A DNA stretch of 64,000 nt from Aureimonas ureilytica (GTDB lineage: Bacteria; Pseudomonadota; Alphaproteobacteria; Rhizobiales; Rhizobiaceae). The stretch spans positions 104,429 through 168,428 of the forward strand of contig NZ_LDQA01000024.1 in the NCBI RefSeq assembly GCF_001475935.1, in the 5' to 3' direction. Of this stretch, positions 24,930 through 34,796 are shown piece by piece. A program made the position numbers and the translations under genes. Numbering within the stretch: the stretch's first letter is position 1; every line of letters begins with the position of its first letter. A model generated the notes under the pieces. The model saw only the letters and a program-made list of their open reading frames with translations. It did no database searches and was not told the origin of the DNA.

Positions 24930-26840
24930 TCAAGCCGCTTCTGTCTGCCGGCCCGCGCCCTGCCATGCGTCGACCAGCGCGCCGAAGCGGCGGGCCATGT
25001 CGGCTATGGCGGTCTCGTCGTCGATCTCGCCTCGCAGCCAGCGCCGCGCCGCATCGGCGAAGATGGTGCGCCCGACCGCAAAGCCCTTGACCATGGAGAC
25101 GTCGGCAACGGCCCGGAAGGCAGCGGTGAGTTCGGCTTCCGGCGCGTCGAGGCCGAGCAGCACGATGCCGCGGCAATAGGGATCGCGCTCGGCGATGGCC
25201 GCCTCGATCCGCTGCCAGGCGCTCACGCTCTTCTGCGGCTCCAGCTTCCACCAGTCGGGCTTGATGCCGAGATCGTAGACGTGGCGCACGATCGAGGCGA
25301 CCGTATCCTCTTCCAGCGCCCCGTGCTTGCCGGCGATGATCTCCACCAGAAGCTCGCGGCCGACGGTGCGCGCGGCGTCCGACAGGCGCAGAAGCTCGCG
25401 GTCCTGCCGCGCCTTCAGCTCGGCCGGATCATCGGGGTGATAGAAGCAGAGGCATTTGACGACGTGATCCACCGGCCATTCGGTGAGATGGCTGCCGAGG
25501 TCGGGCATATGGTCGAAATCGAGCGGGCGCGAGCCCGGCTTCTCGACCGGGCGGCCGATCCAGAAGCCCTTGGCCGCCGCGCAGTAGAGCGCCTTCTGGC
25601 CGTAAATTCCATCGAGCAGAACGCCGAAGCCCGGCTGGTCGCCTGCCACACGCGAGGCGGCCTCGACAGCGAGCACCTTGAAATCCTCGATCCGCTCGCG
25701 CGGCGCGCCGGCGGCTTCCGCCATTTCCTCGATCTGCATCCGGTGGTCGCAGGCGAGCGCCATCAGGCGCTCCGGCCCCGGCCGGCGGGTGGTCGCCCAG
25801 TGAATATGGTTGAGGTCCTCGTCCTTGCGCAGGCGTCGCCGGATCTGGTCCTTGGCGAGAAAGGCGTCGAGTTCGGCCGAGGTCGGATATTCCGGCGAGC
25901 AAAGGAGGCGCGACACGGCGAAGGCGCCGCAGGCATTGGCCATGGTCGCGCATTCGCCATGCGGCTTGCCGCGCAGCCAGCCGGCGAGAAGGCCGGACAT
26001 GAAGGCGTCGCCCGCACCCAGCACGTTGAACACCTCGATCGGGAAGCCGCGCCCGGCGACGCCATCCTCCAGGGTCTCGATCGGCCCGTCGAAGATGATG
26101 CAGCCCATGGCGCCGCGCTTCAGAACCAGCGTGGCGGCCGAGACCGCGCGGATCGCCTTCAGCGCGGCCAGCGGATCGCTGATGCCGCCCGCGATCATCA
26201 TTTCCTCTTCCGTGCCGACGATCAGGTCGCAATCGGGCAGGATCGGCTGGAGCTTGGACGAGACGTGATCCGAGGCGACATAGCGCTCGAAGCCTTGGGC
26301 ATGGCCGGCAAGGCCCCAGAGATTGGGGCGATAGTCGATGTCGAAGACGACCTTGCCGCCCGCCGCCTTGGCGAGGCGGATCGCCTTCAGCTGCGCGGCT
26401 TCGGTGTTGGGCTTGGAGAAATGGGTGCCGGTGACGACGATGGCGCGGGCCGAGGCGATCAATTCATCCGAAACATCGTCCTCGCAGAGCGCCATGTCGG
26501 CGCAGTCGCTGCGATAGAAGATCATGGGCGAGACGCCCTCGTCCTCGACCGCCAGAAGAACCAATGCGGTGAGGCGCTCAGGGTCGACCGTCACGCCCGC
26601 CGTCTCGACGCCCTCGCGCGCCAGCTGCTCGCGCACGAAACCACCCATCTGCTCCGCGCCGACGCGGGTGAGCAGCGCCGATTTGAGGCCGAGCCGCGCC
26701 GTGCCGATGGCGATATTGGCCGGGCAGCCGCCGACGGACTTGGCGAAGGAGGCGATGTCCTCCAGCCGCGAGCCGATCTGCTGGCCGTAGAGATCGACCG
26801 AGCAACGACCGATCGTGACGACGTCGAGCACCTGGCCCAT
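24930..26840 (-). CDS. iolC: Bifunctional 5-dehydro-2-deoxygluconokinase / DUF2090 aldolase-like protein IolC
   Basis: 636 residues. The first 330 are a PfkB-family kinase (VVTIGRCSVDLYGQQ, VGGCPANIAIG, anion-hole NVLGAGDAFMSGLL) that phosphorylates 5-dehydro-2-deoxygluconate. The remainder is the DUF2090 domain (HRMQIEEMAEAAG, LGLDAPEAEL), thought to supply the aldolase step that IolJ performs in Bacillus, yielding DHAP and malonate semialdehyde. No separate iolJ is present in the window, which fits. The ATG at 26840 (MGQVLDVV) follows GGGAGGTGGC-like sequence. It is first gene of the operon; its promoter and IolR site lie at 26942-26987. Confidence 0.95.
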   Translation of the reverse strand: MGQVLDVVTIGRCSVDLYGQQIGSRLEDIASFAKSVGGCPANIAIGTARLGLKSALLTRVGAEQMGGFVREQLAREGVETAGVTVDPERLTALVLLAVEDEGVSPMIFYRSDCADMALCEDDVSDELIASARAIVVTGTHFSKPNTEAAQLKAIRLAKAAGGKVVFDIDYRPNLWGLAGHAQGFERYVASDHVSSKLQPILPDCDLIVGTEEEMMIAGGISDPLAALKAIRAVSAATLVLKRGAMGCIIFDGPIETLEDGVAGRGFPIEVFNVLGAGDAFMSGLLAGWLRGKPHGECATMANACGAFAVSRLLCSPEYPTSAELDAFLAKDQIRRRLRKDEDLNHIHWATTRRPGPERLMALACDHRMQIEEMAEAAGAPRERIEDFKVLAVEAASRVAGDQPGFGVLLDGIYGQKALYCAAAKGFWIGRPVEKPGSRPLDFDHMPDLGSHLTEWPVDHVVKCLCFYHPDDPAELKARQDRELLRLSDAARTVGRELLVEIIAGKHGALEEDTVASIVRHVYDLGIKPDWWKLEPQKSVSAWQRIEAAIAERDPYCRGIVLLGLDAPEAELTAAFRAVADVSMVKGFAVGRTIFADAARRWLRGEIDDETAIADMARRFGALVDAWQGAGRQTEAA

Positions 26841-26941
26841 GAGCCACCTCCCTGTCTCTAGAGGCCCGTCGCCTCGCCGGATGAGGGATGCTCCTGCCGC
26901 ATCCCCGGCGCGAGGCTCGGGCTCGAATTCCTCGACACCAG

Positions 26942-26970
26942 ATGAAGCATGTGATCCCACAAGCGTCAAT
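26942..26970 (-). promoter_or_regulatory. Promoter of iolC-iolE-iolB
   Basis: On the minus strand, TTGACG (26970-26965) and TTCATC (26947-26942) are separated by 17 bases, about 100 bases before the iolC start. The IolR operator begins 4 bases upstream of the -35. Confidence 0.5.
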
Positions 26971-26973
26971 ATG

Positions 26974-26987
26974 GAATTTGAATTCCA
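26974..26987. promoter_or_regulatory. IolR operator upstream of iolC
   Basis: GGAATTTGAATTCC is an exact GGAA-N6-TTCC site, within the larger palindrome ATGGAATTTGAATTCCAT. That is the recognition pattern I recall for the RpiR-type IolR of Sinorhizobium meliloti, and iolR itself lies next to it. Confidence 0.75.
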
Positions 26988-27001
26988 TTTTTGAAGCGCC
27001 G

Positions 27002-27889
27002 TCAGCTTTTCGTGTTGTTGTCCTTCTCCCCCAGCAAGGCGCGGCGGCGCTCGGCGAGGCCCACCACCAGCGTCATGGCGAGGGCCATGGAGGCGGCGAG
27101 CGAGCGAAAGCCCTGGAAATCGGCCTCCACCACCTCGAACCAGAGGTGGCCGTCGGACACGAGCGGGCTGAACGGGCTGTCGGTAATGACGACGAGCGGC
27201 GTGCCGAGTTCCGCCGCCTGCCGGGCATAGGCGACGGTGGACGAGGCATAGGGCGTGAAGGAAATCGCGATCGCCGCATCGCGCTTTGTCGCGAAGGACA
27301 TGGTCTCGGCATCGGTTCCGACAGCCGAGCCGATCAGCACATTGCGAATGCCGAGCTTGCCGAGCGCATAGCTGACATAGGCCGTGACGGGAAAGGAGCG
27401 ACGTTGGGCGATGAGATAGATCGTCTCGGCTCCGGCCAGAACGTCGATCGCCCGGTCCATGGTTGAGATGTCGAGCTTGTCGTGCATCCCGGTGATCGAG
27501 CGGGTGGAAGCTTCGCAGAACCCGTCGAACAGGACGGCCGAGCGCGACGCATCGCCATTCTTGGCGCGCAGCGACAGAAGCCGATCGTCATAGTTGGAGA
27601 CGTGGTTGCGCAGGCGCTCGCGAAACAGCATCTGAAGATCGGAAAACCCGGCGAACCCCAGCGCTTGGCTGAAGCGGATCAGGGTCGAGGGCTGAACCCC
27701 GGCCTTGTCCGCGATGGTCGTCACCGTGCCGAGCGCGATCTCGTCCGGTTGGGCGAGCGCAAAGGACGCCACCTGCTTCAACCGCTTCGACAGCTTGACC
27801 GATCCACCGGCCAGACGCTCGCGCAGCTCCGCGAAACTCTCCGGCGCGGTGCCCTGCATGGCTCCGATCTCTCCCTCCTCCAGCATCAT
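27002..27889 (-). CDS. iolR: RpiR/MurR-family repressor IolR
   Basis: 295 residues. An N-terminal HTH of the RpiR type (LGTVTTIADKAGVQPSTLIR) is followed by FSQALGFAGFSDLQ and a C-terminal SIS sugar-phosphate-binding domain (AIAISFTPYASSTV, LVVITDSPFSP). RpiR-type IolR of rhizobia represses inositol genes until an inositol catabolite binds. Position between the leftward iolCEB and rightward iolI operons, with GGAA-N6-TTCC sites on both sides, supports the name. Start choice: ATG at 27889 (SD AAAGGA) or the shorter one at 27859, preceded by an internal GGAGGAGGGAGAG. Confidence 0.88.
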   Translation of the reverse strand: MMLEEGEIGAMQGTAPESFAELRERLAGGSVKLSKRLKQVASFALAQPDEIALGTVTTIADKAGVQPSTLIRFSQALGFAGFSDLQMLFRERLRNHVSNYDDRLLSLRAKNGDASRSAVLFDGFCEASTRSITGMHDKLDISTMDRAIDVLAGAETIYLIAQRRSFPVTAYVSYALGKLGIRNVLIGSAVGTDAETMSFATKRDAAIAISFTPYASSTVAYARQAAELGTPLVVITDSPFSPLVSDGHLWFEVVEADFQGFRSLAASMALAMTLVVGLAERRRALLGEKDNNTKS

Positions 27890-27932
27890 TTGGCATCCTT
27901 TTCATTTTTCGCGACCCAACCGGAAGGGGTGG

Positions 27933-27961
27933 TTGACACGCTTCGCTCACTTAGAATACAA
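27933..27961 (+). promoter_or_regulatory. Promoter of the rightward iolI operon
   Basis: A consensus -35 TTGACA (27933-27938) has a weak -10 ATACAA (27956-27961) 17 bases later. An IolR-like half site (TTTCC with a degraded partner) overlaps the -10. About 90 bases separate it from the iolI start codon. Confidence 0.45.
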
Positions 27962-27983
27962 ATTTCCATATCGGATAAAAAGG

Positions 27984-27997
27984 GCATATGAATTCCA
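27984..27997. promoter_or_regulatory. IolR operator between iolR and iolI
   Basis: GGCATATGAATTCC matches GGAA-N6-TTCC with one mismatch and agrees with the iolC operator at 12 of 14 positions. It lies in the divergent iolR/iolI gap, downstream of the iolI promoter, where a bound repressor would block the rightward operon and could also control iolR. Confidence 0.65.
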
Positions 27998-28051
27998 AAA
28001 TTGCTACGAGCCGCTAAAAAGGTTCGATCGGCGCCCTGGGAGGGGGAACTG

Positions 28052-28876
28052 GTGGTCGATTTCGCAGTCAATCATAGGGTTGCGCCGCGCCTCGGACTGG
28101 ATCGTCTCATCGGTCTGACAAGGGCGTTGGGTATCAGCTCGGTGGAAATCCGCAACGATCTGCCGGGCGTGGCCCTATCCGACGGAACGTCGCCGGACGA
28201 CGTGCGCCGGGCCGCCGAGGCGGCTGGCGTGCGCATTCTCTCGGTCAATGCGCTGCAACGCTTCAACCACTGGACGCCCCATCGCGCCGAAGAGGCGAGG
28301 GCGCTGGTGGCCCAGGCCAAGGCGGCTGGTGCCGAGGCGCTGGTTCTCTGCCCGGTGAACGAACAAGGCTTCTGGACGAGCGACGAGGTGAGGCTTTCGG
28401 CGCTGCGCGAGGCGCTGGCGGGGCTGGCCCCGATCCTGAAGGACGCTGGAATCCTCGGCTATATCGAGCCACTGGGCTTTGCCGAATGCTCGCTGCGCCT
28501 CAAAAGCGAGGCGGTCGCGGCGATCGACGCGGTGGGTGAAGCGGATCGCTTCAAACTGGTGCACGACACGTTCCATCACTTTGTCGCCGGTGAGAGGGAG
28601 ATGTTTCCCGAGCGCACGGGGCTCGTTCATATCTCGGGCGTCGAGGACGCTTCGGTGCCGCGCGAGGCCATGCGCGACCCGCACCGTGTTTTGGTCGGCC
28701 CGGCCGACCGGATCGGGAATTGTGATCAGATCCGCGCACTTGTGGCCGGCGGCTATGCCGGGCCGCTGTCCTTCGAGCCTTTCGCCGCTGACGTCGCCGA
28801 GAGCCCGGACGTGGCAGCCGATCTGCGCGCCAGCATGGAATTCGTCGCAGCCGGTCTGAGATCGGCTGCGGCGTGA
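28052..28876 (+). CDS. iolI: Inosose isomerase-like TIM-barrel protein IolI
   Basis: 274-residue sugar phosphate isomerase/epimerase-type TIM barrel. LGISSVEIRNDLPGV, ILSVNALQRFNHW and KLVHDTFHHFVAG resemble IolI, which interconverts 2-keto-myo-inositol and 1-keto-D-chiro-inositol and so lets other inositol isomers enter the pathway. The GTG at 28052 is chosen because a strong GGGAGGGGGAA lies 5 bases before it; the frame extends to 28001 without a ribosome site. It is the first gene of the rightward inositol operon, 91 bases before the binding-protein gene. Confidence 0.85.
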   Translation: MVDFAVNHRVAPRLGLDRLIGLTRALGISSVEIRNDLPGVALSDGTSPDDVRRAAEAAGVRILSVNALQRFNHWTPHRAEEARALVAQAKAAGAEALVLCPVNEQGFWTSDEVRLSALREALAGLAPILKDAGILGYIEPLGFAECSLRLKSEAVAAIDAVGEADRFKLVHDTFHHFVAGEREMFPERTGLVHISGVEDASVPREAMRDPHRVLVGPADRIGNCDQIRALVAGGYAGPLSFEPFAADVAESPDVAADLRASMEFVAAGLRSAAA

Positions 28877-28967
28877 CGGCATGACGCTGCCGGCTGGGAG
28901 GCCGGCGGCGGAAATGGACATGTCGGACGCGGCAGAGGCCCGTCCGAATCCTTGGGAGGAAACACGC

Positions 28968-29891
28968 ATGAAACGCATTCTGCTCACGCTCGCCGCCTCG
29001 GCCGCGATGATGGCCTCGGCCCATGCGGCCAATATCGGCGTCAGCATGGCGTCCTTCGACGACAACTTCCTGACCGTTCTGCGCAACGGCATGGAAGATG
29101 CCGCCAAGAAGGCGGACGGCGTGTCGCTCCAGGTGGAGGACGCGACCAGCGACATCGGCAAGCAGCTCAACCAGATCCAGAACTTCATCGCCCAGAAGGT
29201 GGACGGCATCATCGTCAACCCGGTGGACACGGACGCCACCGCGCAGATGACCAAGCTCGCGACGGCGGCCGGCATTCCGCTCGTCTATGTCAACCGCCAG
29301 CCGGCGGATGTGGAGAAGCTGCCCGAGAAGGTCGCCTTTGTTGGCTCCGACGAGAAGAAGTCCGGCACGCTCCAGACGCAGGAAGTCTGCAAGCTCTTAG
29401 GGGGCAAGGGCGAAATCGTCGTCATGATGGGTGATCTGTCGAACCAGGCGGCGCGCCAGCGCACGCAGGATGTCGAGGACGTCATCGCCGCCGAGCCCTG
29501 CAAGGGCATCAAGATTCTCGACAAGCAGACGGCCAACTGGCAGCGCACCCAGGCGACCGATCTGATGACCAACTGGATTTCGGCCGGCCTCAAGCCCGCC
29601 GCCGTCATCTCCAACAATGACGAGATGGCGATCGGCGCGATCCAGGCGCTGAAGGCAGCCGGCACCAAGGACGTGATCGTCGCCGGCATCGACGCGACGC
29701 AGGATGGTCTCGCCGCCATGAAGGCCGGCGATCTCAAGGTCACGGTGTTCCAGAACGCTGCCGGCCAGGGCAAGGGCGCGATCGACACGATCCAGAAGCT
29801 CATCAAGGGCGAGAAAACCGAGAAGGTCGTGGACGTGCCCTTCGAACTCGTGACCCCCGCCAACATGGCCCAGTACGAAGCCAAGAACTGA
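28968..29891 (+). CDS. ibpA: myo-Inositol ABC transporter binding protein
   Basis: 307 residues with signal peptide MKRILLTLAASAAMMASAHA. The mature sequence starts ANIGVSMASFDDNFLTVLRNG and continues VEDATSDIGKQLNQIQNF, VNPVDTDATAQM and VYVNRQPADVEKLPEK, which I recognise from myo-inositol binding proteins (IbpA of Caulobacter, rhizobial relatives). The ligand-contact NR of the ribose-binding-protein fold is present in VNRQP. SD GGGAGGAA. It lies in one operon with iolI, a second binding protein, ATPase and permease. Confidence 0.92.
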   Translation: MKRILLTLAASAAMMASAHAANIGVSMASFDDNFLTVLRNGMEDAAKKADGVSLQVEDATSDIGKQLNQIQNFIAQKVDGIIVNPVDTDATAQMTKLATAAGIPLVYVNRQPADVEKLPEKVAFVGSDEKKSGTLQTQEVCKLLGGKGEIVVMMGDLSNQAARQRTQDVEDVIAAEPCKGIKILDKQTANWQRTQATDLMTNWISAGLKPAAVISNNDEMAIGAIQALKAAGTKDVIVAGIDATQDGLAAMKAGDLKVTVFQNAAGQGKGAIDTIQKLIKGEKTEKVVDVPFELVTPANMAQYEAKN

Positions 29892-29975
29892 CCGAAGCCA
29901 AGACTTGACGATCCGGCTGGGGCGCTGCCATGCGCGGCGCCCCGCTTCCCCTTGCTCCTTGACGGAACTCGAACC

Positions 29976-30914
29976 ATGACGACGTGTCTTCGCGCGGCGC
30001 TGGCCGTGTCTTTTCTGTCCCTTATGGCGGCTCCCGCGTTGGCCGAGACGATCGGCGTCAGCATGGCGCGCGCCGATTCCGTCTTTTTGACCATTTTGCG
30101 CCAGGGCATGGAAATGCGCGCCAAGGCGATGCCCGGCGTCTCGCTCCAGGTCGAGGACGCGCAGAACGACCCGCAGCGCCAGCTCGATCAGATCCGAAAC
30201 TTCATCGCCGCCAAGGTCGACGCCATCGTCGTCGCAGCCGTGGATGGCGACGGCACACCCGCCATGACCAAGCTGGCGAAGGAAGCGGGCATCCCCATCG
30301 TCTATTCCGTCCATCCGCCCGCCGACCTTGACACGCTGCCCGAGAAGACGGCCTTCGTCGGCTCCGACGAGGTGCAGTCCGGCACGATGCAGACGGAGGA
30401 AGTCTGCAAGCAACTCGGCGGCAAGGGCGCGGCCTATGTGCTGATGGGGCCGCTCAACAACCACTCCTCGATCGTGCGTACCAAGGATATCGAGGACGTG
30501 CTGGCGACACCCGCCTGCAAGGGCATCACGATCGTCGACAAGCAGGCCGCCGGCTGGGACCGGATCGAGGCCCAGAACATCATGACCAACTGGCTGTCGT
30601 CCTCGGCCGATTTCGATGCGGTGATCGCCAATAACGATGAAATGGCGATCGGCGCGATCCAGGCGCTGAAGGCGGTCGGACGCGACCCCAAAAGCGTCGT
30701 GGTCGCCGGCATCGACGCGACGCCGGACGGGCTCGCCGCCATGAAGGCGGGCGATCTCGACGTCACCGTGTTCCAGAACGCCACCGCCCAAGGGGCCGCC
30801 TCCGTCGAGGCCGCCGCCAAGCTCGCCAAGGGCGAGGCGACCGAGCGCAAGATCTGGGTGCCGTTCGAACTGGTGACGCCGGCCAACATGGCTCAGTACG
30901 CCGGCGCGAAGTGA
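29976..30914 (+). CDS. Second, diverged inositol-type binding protein
   Basis: 312 residues with signal peptide [23 protein letters not shown]. It is clearly a paralogue of the preceding protein (shared VSLQVEDA, EVCKx[20 protein letters not shown] and the C-terminal [13 protein letters not shown]), but the predicted pocket differs. SFDDNF becomes RADSVF, and VYVNRQPA becomes VYSVHPPA, losing the Asn-Arg pair that contacts sugar in this fold. It probably shares the ATPase and permease that follow but binds another ligand, such as a different inositol stereoisomer or derivative (inference). No good SD is visible, and the gap to its neighbour is 84 bases. Confidence 0.9.
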   Translation: MTTCLRAALAVSFLSLMAAPALAETIGVSMARADSVFLTILRQGMEMRAKAMPGVSLQVEDAQNDPQRQLDQIRNFIAAKVDAIVVAAVDGDGTPAMTKLAKEAGIPIVYSVHPPADLDTLPEKTAFVGSDEVQSGTMQTEEVCKQLGGKGAAYVLMGPLNNHSSIVRTKDIEDVLATPACKGITIVDKQAAGWDRIEAQNIMTNWLSSSADFDAVIANNDEMAIGAIQALKAVGRDPKSVVVAGIDATPDGLAAMKAGDLDVTVFQNATAQGAASVEAAAKLAKGEATERKIWVPFELVTPANMAQYAGAK

Positions 30915-30952
30915 GCCGTTCGAGCGCGAACGAAGTCCAGGAGAGGTCCATC

Positions 30953-32503
30953 ATGTCGCAACCGACGATCAGCCCTTCGACGATGCGCCTCGTTCGCGAG
31001 AGCGGTGCGGTGCCGGGCGCGGACTATCTCCTGGAAGTGGACGGCGTGCGGAAGGTCTTTCCGGGCGTCGTCGCGCTCGACAACGTGCAGTTTCGCGTGC
31101 GTCGCGGCACGGTCCACGCCCTGATGGGCGAGAACGGGGCCGGCAAGTCCACGCTCATGAAGATCATCGCGGGCGTCTACACGCCCGACGGCGGCGAGTT
31201 TCGCCTGCGCGGGCAGAGCATTCGTCTGAGCGGCCCGCTGGACGCGCTCGAAAACGGCATCGCCATGATCCATCAGGAACTCAACCTGATGCCCTTCATG
31301 ACCGTGGCCGAGAATATCTGGATCCGGCGCGAGCCCAAGAACCGCTTCGGCTTCGTGGATCATGGCGAGATGCGCCGGCGCACGGAAAAGCTCTTCGCCG
31401 ATCTGTCCATCGATATCGACCCGGACGCCGAAACCCAGACCCTCTCCATCGCCTCGCGCCAGATGGTCGAGATCGCCAAAGCCGTGTCCTACCGCTCGGA
31501 CGTTCTGATCATGGACGAGCCAACCTCGGCGCTGACGGACCGGGAAGTCGAGCATCTCTTCCGCATCGTCCGGCAGCTTCGCGCCGAGGGGAAGGGCATC
31601 GTCTATATCACGCATAAGATGGACGAACTGGCCGAGATCGCCGACGAAGTGTCGATCTTCCGGGACGGCAAATATATCGGCACCGAGGACGCCAAGTCCG
31701 TCACCCGCGACGACATCATCCGCATGATGGTGGGCCGCGAGCTGACGCAGATGTTTCCGAAGGAAGAGGCGAAGATCGGCGAGGTCGTTCTGTCCGTGCG
31801 CGGACTGTCGCTCGGCCGCGTGTTTCAGGACGTATCCTTCGATCTGCGCGCGGGCGAAATTCTCGGCCTTGCCGGCCTCGTCGGCTCGGGCCGCTCCAAT
31901 ATCGCCGAAACGCTGTTCGGCGTGACGCCGGCGACCTCGGGCACCATCACCTTGTTCGGGCAGGAGGTGCGCATCGCCAATCCGGCGGTCGCGATGCGCC
32001 ACGGCATGGCCTTCCTCACCGAAGATCGCAAGGACACAGGCTGCTTCCTGCCGCTCTCCATCACCGAAAACATGCAGATGGCGGTGATCCAGAGCGAGTT
32101 CACCTCGGGCGGGTTCGTGCGCCAAAGCGAGGTCGATCGGCGCTGCGAGGACATGGCGAAGGTCATGCGAGTCAAGACGCCCGACCTCGACGAGCGCATC
32201 CAGAACCTTTCGGGCGGCAACCAGCAGAAGGTCCTGATCGGCCGCTGGCTCCTGACCAAGCCCAAGATCCTGATCCTCGACGAGCCGACGCGCGGCATCG
32301 ATGTCGGCGCCAAGGCCGAGATCCACCGCCTGGTGTCCAAGCTCGCGGGCGAGGGGCTCGCCGTCATCATGATCTCGTCGGAACTGCCCGAAGTGCTGGG
32401 CATGAGCGACCGGGTGATGGTGGTTCATGGCGGGCGCGTCACCGGCATTCTGGACCGGGCGGAGGCCACCCAAGAGCGCGTCATGGACCTCGCCTCGCGC
32501 TGA
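30953..32503 (+). CDS. iatA: Inositol ABC transporter ATP-binding protein (two domains)
   Basis: 516 residues, both halves of a CUT2 ATPase. First domain: Walker [35 protein letters not shown]. Second domain: degenerate [37 protein letters not shown] hydrophilic N-terminal extension of about 28 residues precedes the first domain. The ATG at 30953 follows CAGGAGAGG. Assignment to inositol rests on the neighbours (iolI, ibpA-like genes upstream; iolG, iolD downstream). Confidence 0.92.
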   Translation: MSQPTISPSTMRLVRESGAVPGADYLLEVDGVRKVFPGVVALDNVQFRVRRGTVHALMGENGAGKSTLMKIIAGVYTPDGGEFRLRGQSIRLSGPLDALENGIAMIHQELNLMPFMTVAENIWIRREPKNRFGFVDHGEMRRRTEKLFADLSIDIDPDAETQTLSIASRQMVEIAKAVSYRSDVLIMDEPTSALTDREVEHLFRIVRQLRAEGKGIVYITHKMDELAEIADEVSIFRDGKYIGTEDAKSVTRDDIIRMMVGRELTQMFPKEEAKIGEVVLSVRGLSLGRVFQDVSFDLRAGEILGLAGLVGSGRSNIAETLFGVTPATSGTITLFGQEVRIANPAVAMRHGMAFLTEDRKDTGCFLPLSITENMQMAVIQSEFTSGGFVRQSEVDRRCEDMAKVMRVKTPDLDERIQNLSGGNQQKVLIGRWLLTKPKILILDEPTRGIDVGAKAEIHRLVSKLAGEGLAVIMISSELPEVLGMSDRVMVVHGGRVTGILDRAEATQERVMDLASR

Positions 32504-32581
32504 GCCTCGTTCCAAGCCTTTTTCGCGACGCCGGGCCGGGAGAGCCCAAGCGCGGCGCATCTGACAACCGGGAGTGAACCC

Positions 32582-33625
32582 ATGAGCCTCAACGAAGCGA
32601 CGCATGGCGGCGTGCCGCCGGCCCCCGCCGTGGACAAGCCCACTCGGCGCAGGCGCAAGCTCCCGACCGAAGTCTCGATCCTTCTCGTTCTCGTCGGCAT
32701 CGCGCTGGTGTTCGAGGCGCTCGGCTGGGTGCTGATCGGCCAGAGCTTCCTCGGCAACCAGCAGCGCCTGATCGTCATGATCCTGCAGGTCTCGGTGATC
32801 GGCATCATCGCGGTGGGCGTGACGCAGGTCATCATCACATCGGGCGTCGATCTCTCCTCCGGCTCGGTGGTCGCGCTGACGGCCATGGTCGCGGCGAGTC
32901 TCGCCCAGAACCCCGACTATGCGCGCGCCGTCTATCCCTCGCTGACGGGCCTTCCCGTGATCGTTCCCGTCATCGCCGGCCTCGCCGTCGGCTTGGGGGC
33001 GGGGCTCGTGAACGGGGCGCTGATCGCCTACACCGGCATTCCGCCCTTCATCGCGACGCTCGGCATGATGGTCGCCGCGCGCGGGGCCGCCAAATGGTAC
33101 ACGGGCGGCCAGCCGGTCTCCATGCTGTCGGACAGCTATGCCGCGATCGGCGCGGGCGCGACGCCGGTCATCATCTTCCTGGTCGTCGCTTTCGTCTTCC
33201 ACATCGCGCTGCGCTACACGCGCTATGGCAAGTTCACCTACGCGATCGGGGCCAACCGGCAGGCCGCCGTCGTCTCGGGCATCAATGTCGACCGCCATCT
33301 CCTCGTCGTCTATGCCATCGCCGGCACGCTGGCGGGCCTGGCGGGCATCGTCACCTCGGCCCGCGCCGTCTCGGGGCAGGCCGGCATGGGCGTGTCCTAC
33401 GAGCTGGACGCGATCGCCGCCGCCGTCATCGGCGGCACGTCGCTGGCGGGCGGCGTCGGGCGCATCACCGGCACGGTGATCGGCGTCATCATCCTCGGCG
33501 TCATGACCTCGGGCTTCACCTTCCTGCGCATCGACGCCTACTACCAGGAGATCGTGAAGGGCGTGATCATCGTCGCCGCTGTGATCGCCGACCAGTATCG
33601 CCAGCGCAAACGGGCTCGGGCGTGA
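32582..33625 (+). CDS. iatP: Inositol ABC transporter permease
   Basis: 347-residue BPD_transp_2 permease. A basic N-terminus (TRRRRKLPTE) is followed by about ten hydrophobic helices, with ITSGVDLSSGSVVALTAMVA, RYTRYGKFTYAIGANRQAA and GGTSLAGGVGRITGTVIGV. It is the channel subunit serving the ATPase at 30953 and presumably both binding proteins. The stop codon region overlaps a possible GTG start of the next gene, so translation is closely linked. Confidence 0.92.
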   Translation: MSLNEATHGGVPPAPAVDKPTRRRRKLPTEVSILLVLVGIALVFEALGWVLIGQSFLGNQQRLIVMILQVSVIGIIAVGVTQVIITSGVDLSSGSVVALTAMVAASLAQNPDYARAVYPSLTGLPVIVPVIAGLAVGLGAGLVNGALIAYTGIPPFIATLGMMVAARGAAKWYTGGQPVSMLSDSYAAIGAGATPVIIFLVVAFVFHIALRYTRYGKFTYAIGANRQAAVVSGINVDRHLLVVYAIAGTLAGLAGIVTSARAVSGQAGMGVSYELDAIAAAVIGGTSLAGGVGRITGTVIGVIILGVMTSGFTFLRIDAYYQEIVKGVIIVAAVIADQYRQRKRARA

Positions 33626-33636
33626 CGGAGCGAGAC

Positions 33637-34746
33637 ATGACCAACAGCACGATCGGCGTCGGCCTCATCGGCACGGGCTTCATGGGCAAATGCCACGCGC
33701 TCGCCTGGAACGCGGTGGCCGCCACCTTCGGCGAAGCGCGCCGTCCGCGCCTCGTGCATCTGGCTGAGGCCGACCAGAGCTTGGCGGACAGCAAGGCCCG
33801 CGAGTTCGGCTTCGCCAAGGCGAGCGGCGACTGGCGCGCCGTGATCGCCGACCCCGAGGTCGATGTCGTCTCCATCGCCGCGCCCAATCCGTTTCACGCC
33901 GAGATGGCCTGCGCGGCGTTCGAGGCGGGCAAGCATGTCTGGTGCGAGAAGCCCATGGCGACGAGCCGCGACGACGCGCGCCGGATGCTGGAGGCGCAGA
34001 AAGGCTCTGGGCGGGTCGCCGCGCTCGGATACAACTACATTCAGAACCCCGCCATCCGGCAGATGGAAGCGCTGATCCAGGACGGCGTGATCGGCACGGT
34101 CAACCATGTACGCCTCGAAATGGACGAGGATTTCATGGCCGACCCGGACGCGCCCTTCGTCTACAAGAACGGCGCGGCGTCGGGCTATGGCGCGCTGGAT
34201 GATTTCGCCGTGCATCCGCTCTCGATCCTCTGGCGTCTCGCCGGTCCGGTTTCGAGCGTGATGACGGATCAGGCCAAGCCCTATGCCAGCCGCGAGGGAC
34301 GGCGGGTCGAGACGCATGAGATCGCGACCTCTCTCCTGCGCCTCAGGAGCGGCGCGTCGGGCCTGCTGGTCGCCAATCGCGCCGCCTGGGGCCGCAAGGG
34401 GCGGATCGCCGTACAGGTCTTCGGCTCTGCCGGCACGATCGCCTATGACCAGGAGCGCATGAACGAGTTCCAGCTCTTCACCCGCGAGGGCGACGAGCGG
34501 ACCCAAGGCTTCCGCACCGTCCTGACCGCCCCCGCGCACGCGCCCTACGGCGCTTTCGTGCCCGCGCCCGGCCATGGGCTCGGTTTCAACGATCTGAAGG
34601 TCATCGAGGCGCACGAGCTTCTGGCCGCCATCGACGGTCGCCCCGCCCGGATCGTGGATTTCGAAACGGGCTTCGCCATCGAGGAGACTGTCCACGCCAT
34701 GGCCCGCTCGCATGACGAGCGGCGCTGGGTGGATTGCCCCGCTTGA
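33637..34746 (+). CDS. Gfo/Idh/MocA-family oxidoreductase in the inositol operon
   Basis: 369-residue NAD(P)-dependent sugar oxidoreductase. Rossmann motif [28 protein letters not shown] with the conserved lysine, and [14 protein letters not shown] near the active site. In inositol loci such second oxidoreductases often act on scyllo-inositol, inosose stereoisomers or inositol-derived sugars; I cannot say which here. The ATG at 33637 has a GGAG eight bases upstream. An alternative GTG at 33622 would overlap the permease stop by 4 bases and add five residues. Confidence 0.88.
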   Translation: MTNSTIGVGLIGTGFMGKCHALAWNAVAATFGEARRPRLVHLAEADQSLADSKAREFGFAKASGDWRAVIADPEVDVVSIAAPNPFHAEMACAAFEAGKHVWCEKPMATSRDDARRMLEAQKGSGRVAALGYNYIQNPAIRQMEALIQDGVIGTVNHVRLEMDEDFMADPDAPFVYKNGAASGYGALDDFAVHPLSILWRLAGPVSSVMTDQAKPYASREGRRVETHEIATSLLRLRSGASGLLVANRAAWGRKGRIAVQVFGSAGTIAYDQERMNEFQLFTREGDERTQGFRTVLTAPAHAPYGAFVPAPGHGLGFNDLKVIEAHELLAAIDGRPARIVDFETGFAIEETVHAMARSHDERRWVDCPA

Positions 34747-34796
34747 CGCCGCCCTGCATTCTCCCGCCCATTCTGAAGACCTCACGAAAGACGAAC

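Noticed and set aside
24414..26861. An 815-codon plus-strand open frame over iolE and iolC
   Set aside because: Antisense to two certain inositol genes; the protein composition is that of a GC-rich shadow.
30893..33298. An 801-codon minus-strand open frame
   Set aside because: Antisense shadow of the inositol transporter ATPase and permease; low-complexity composition and no motif.
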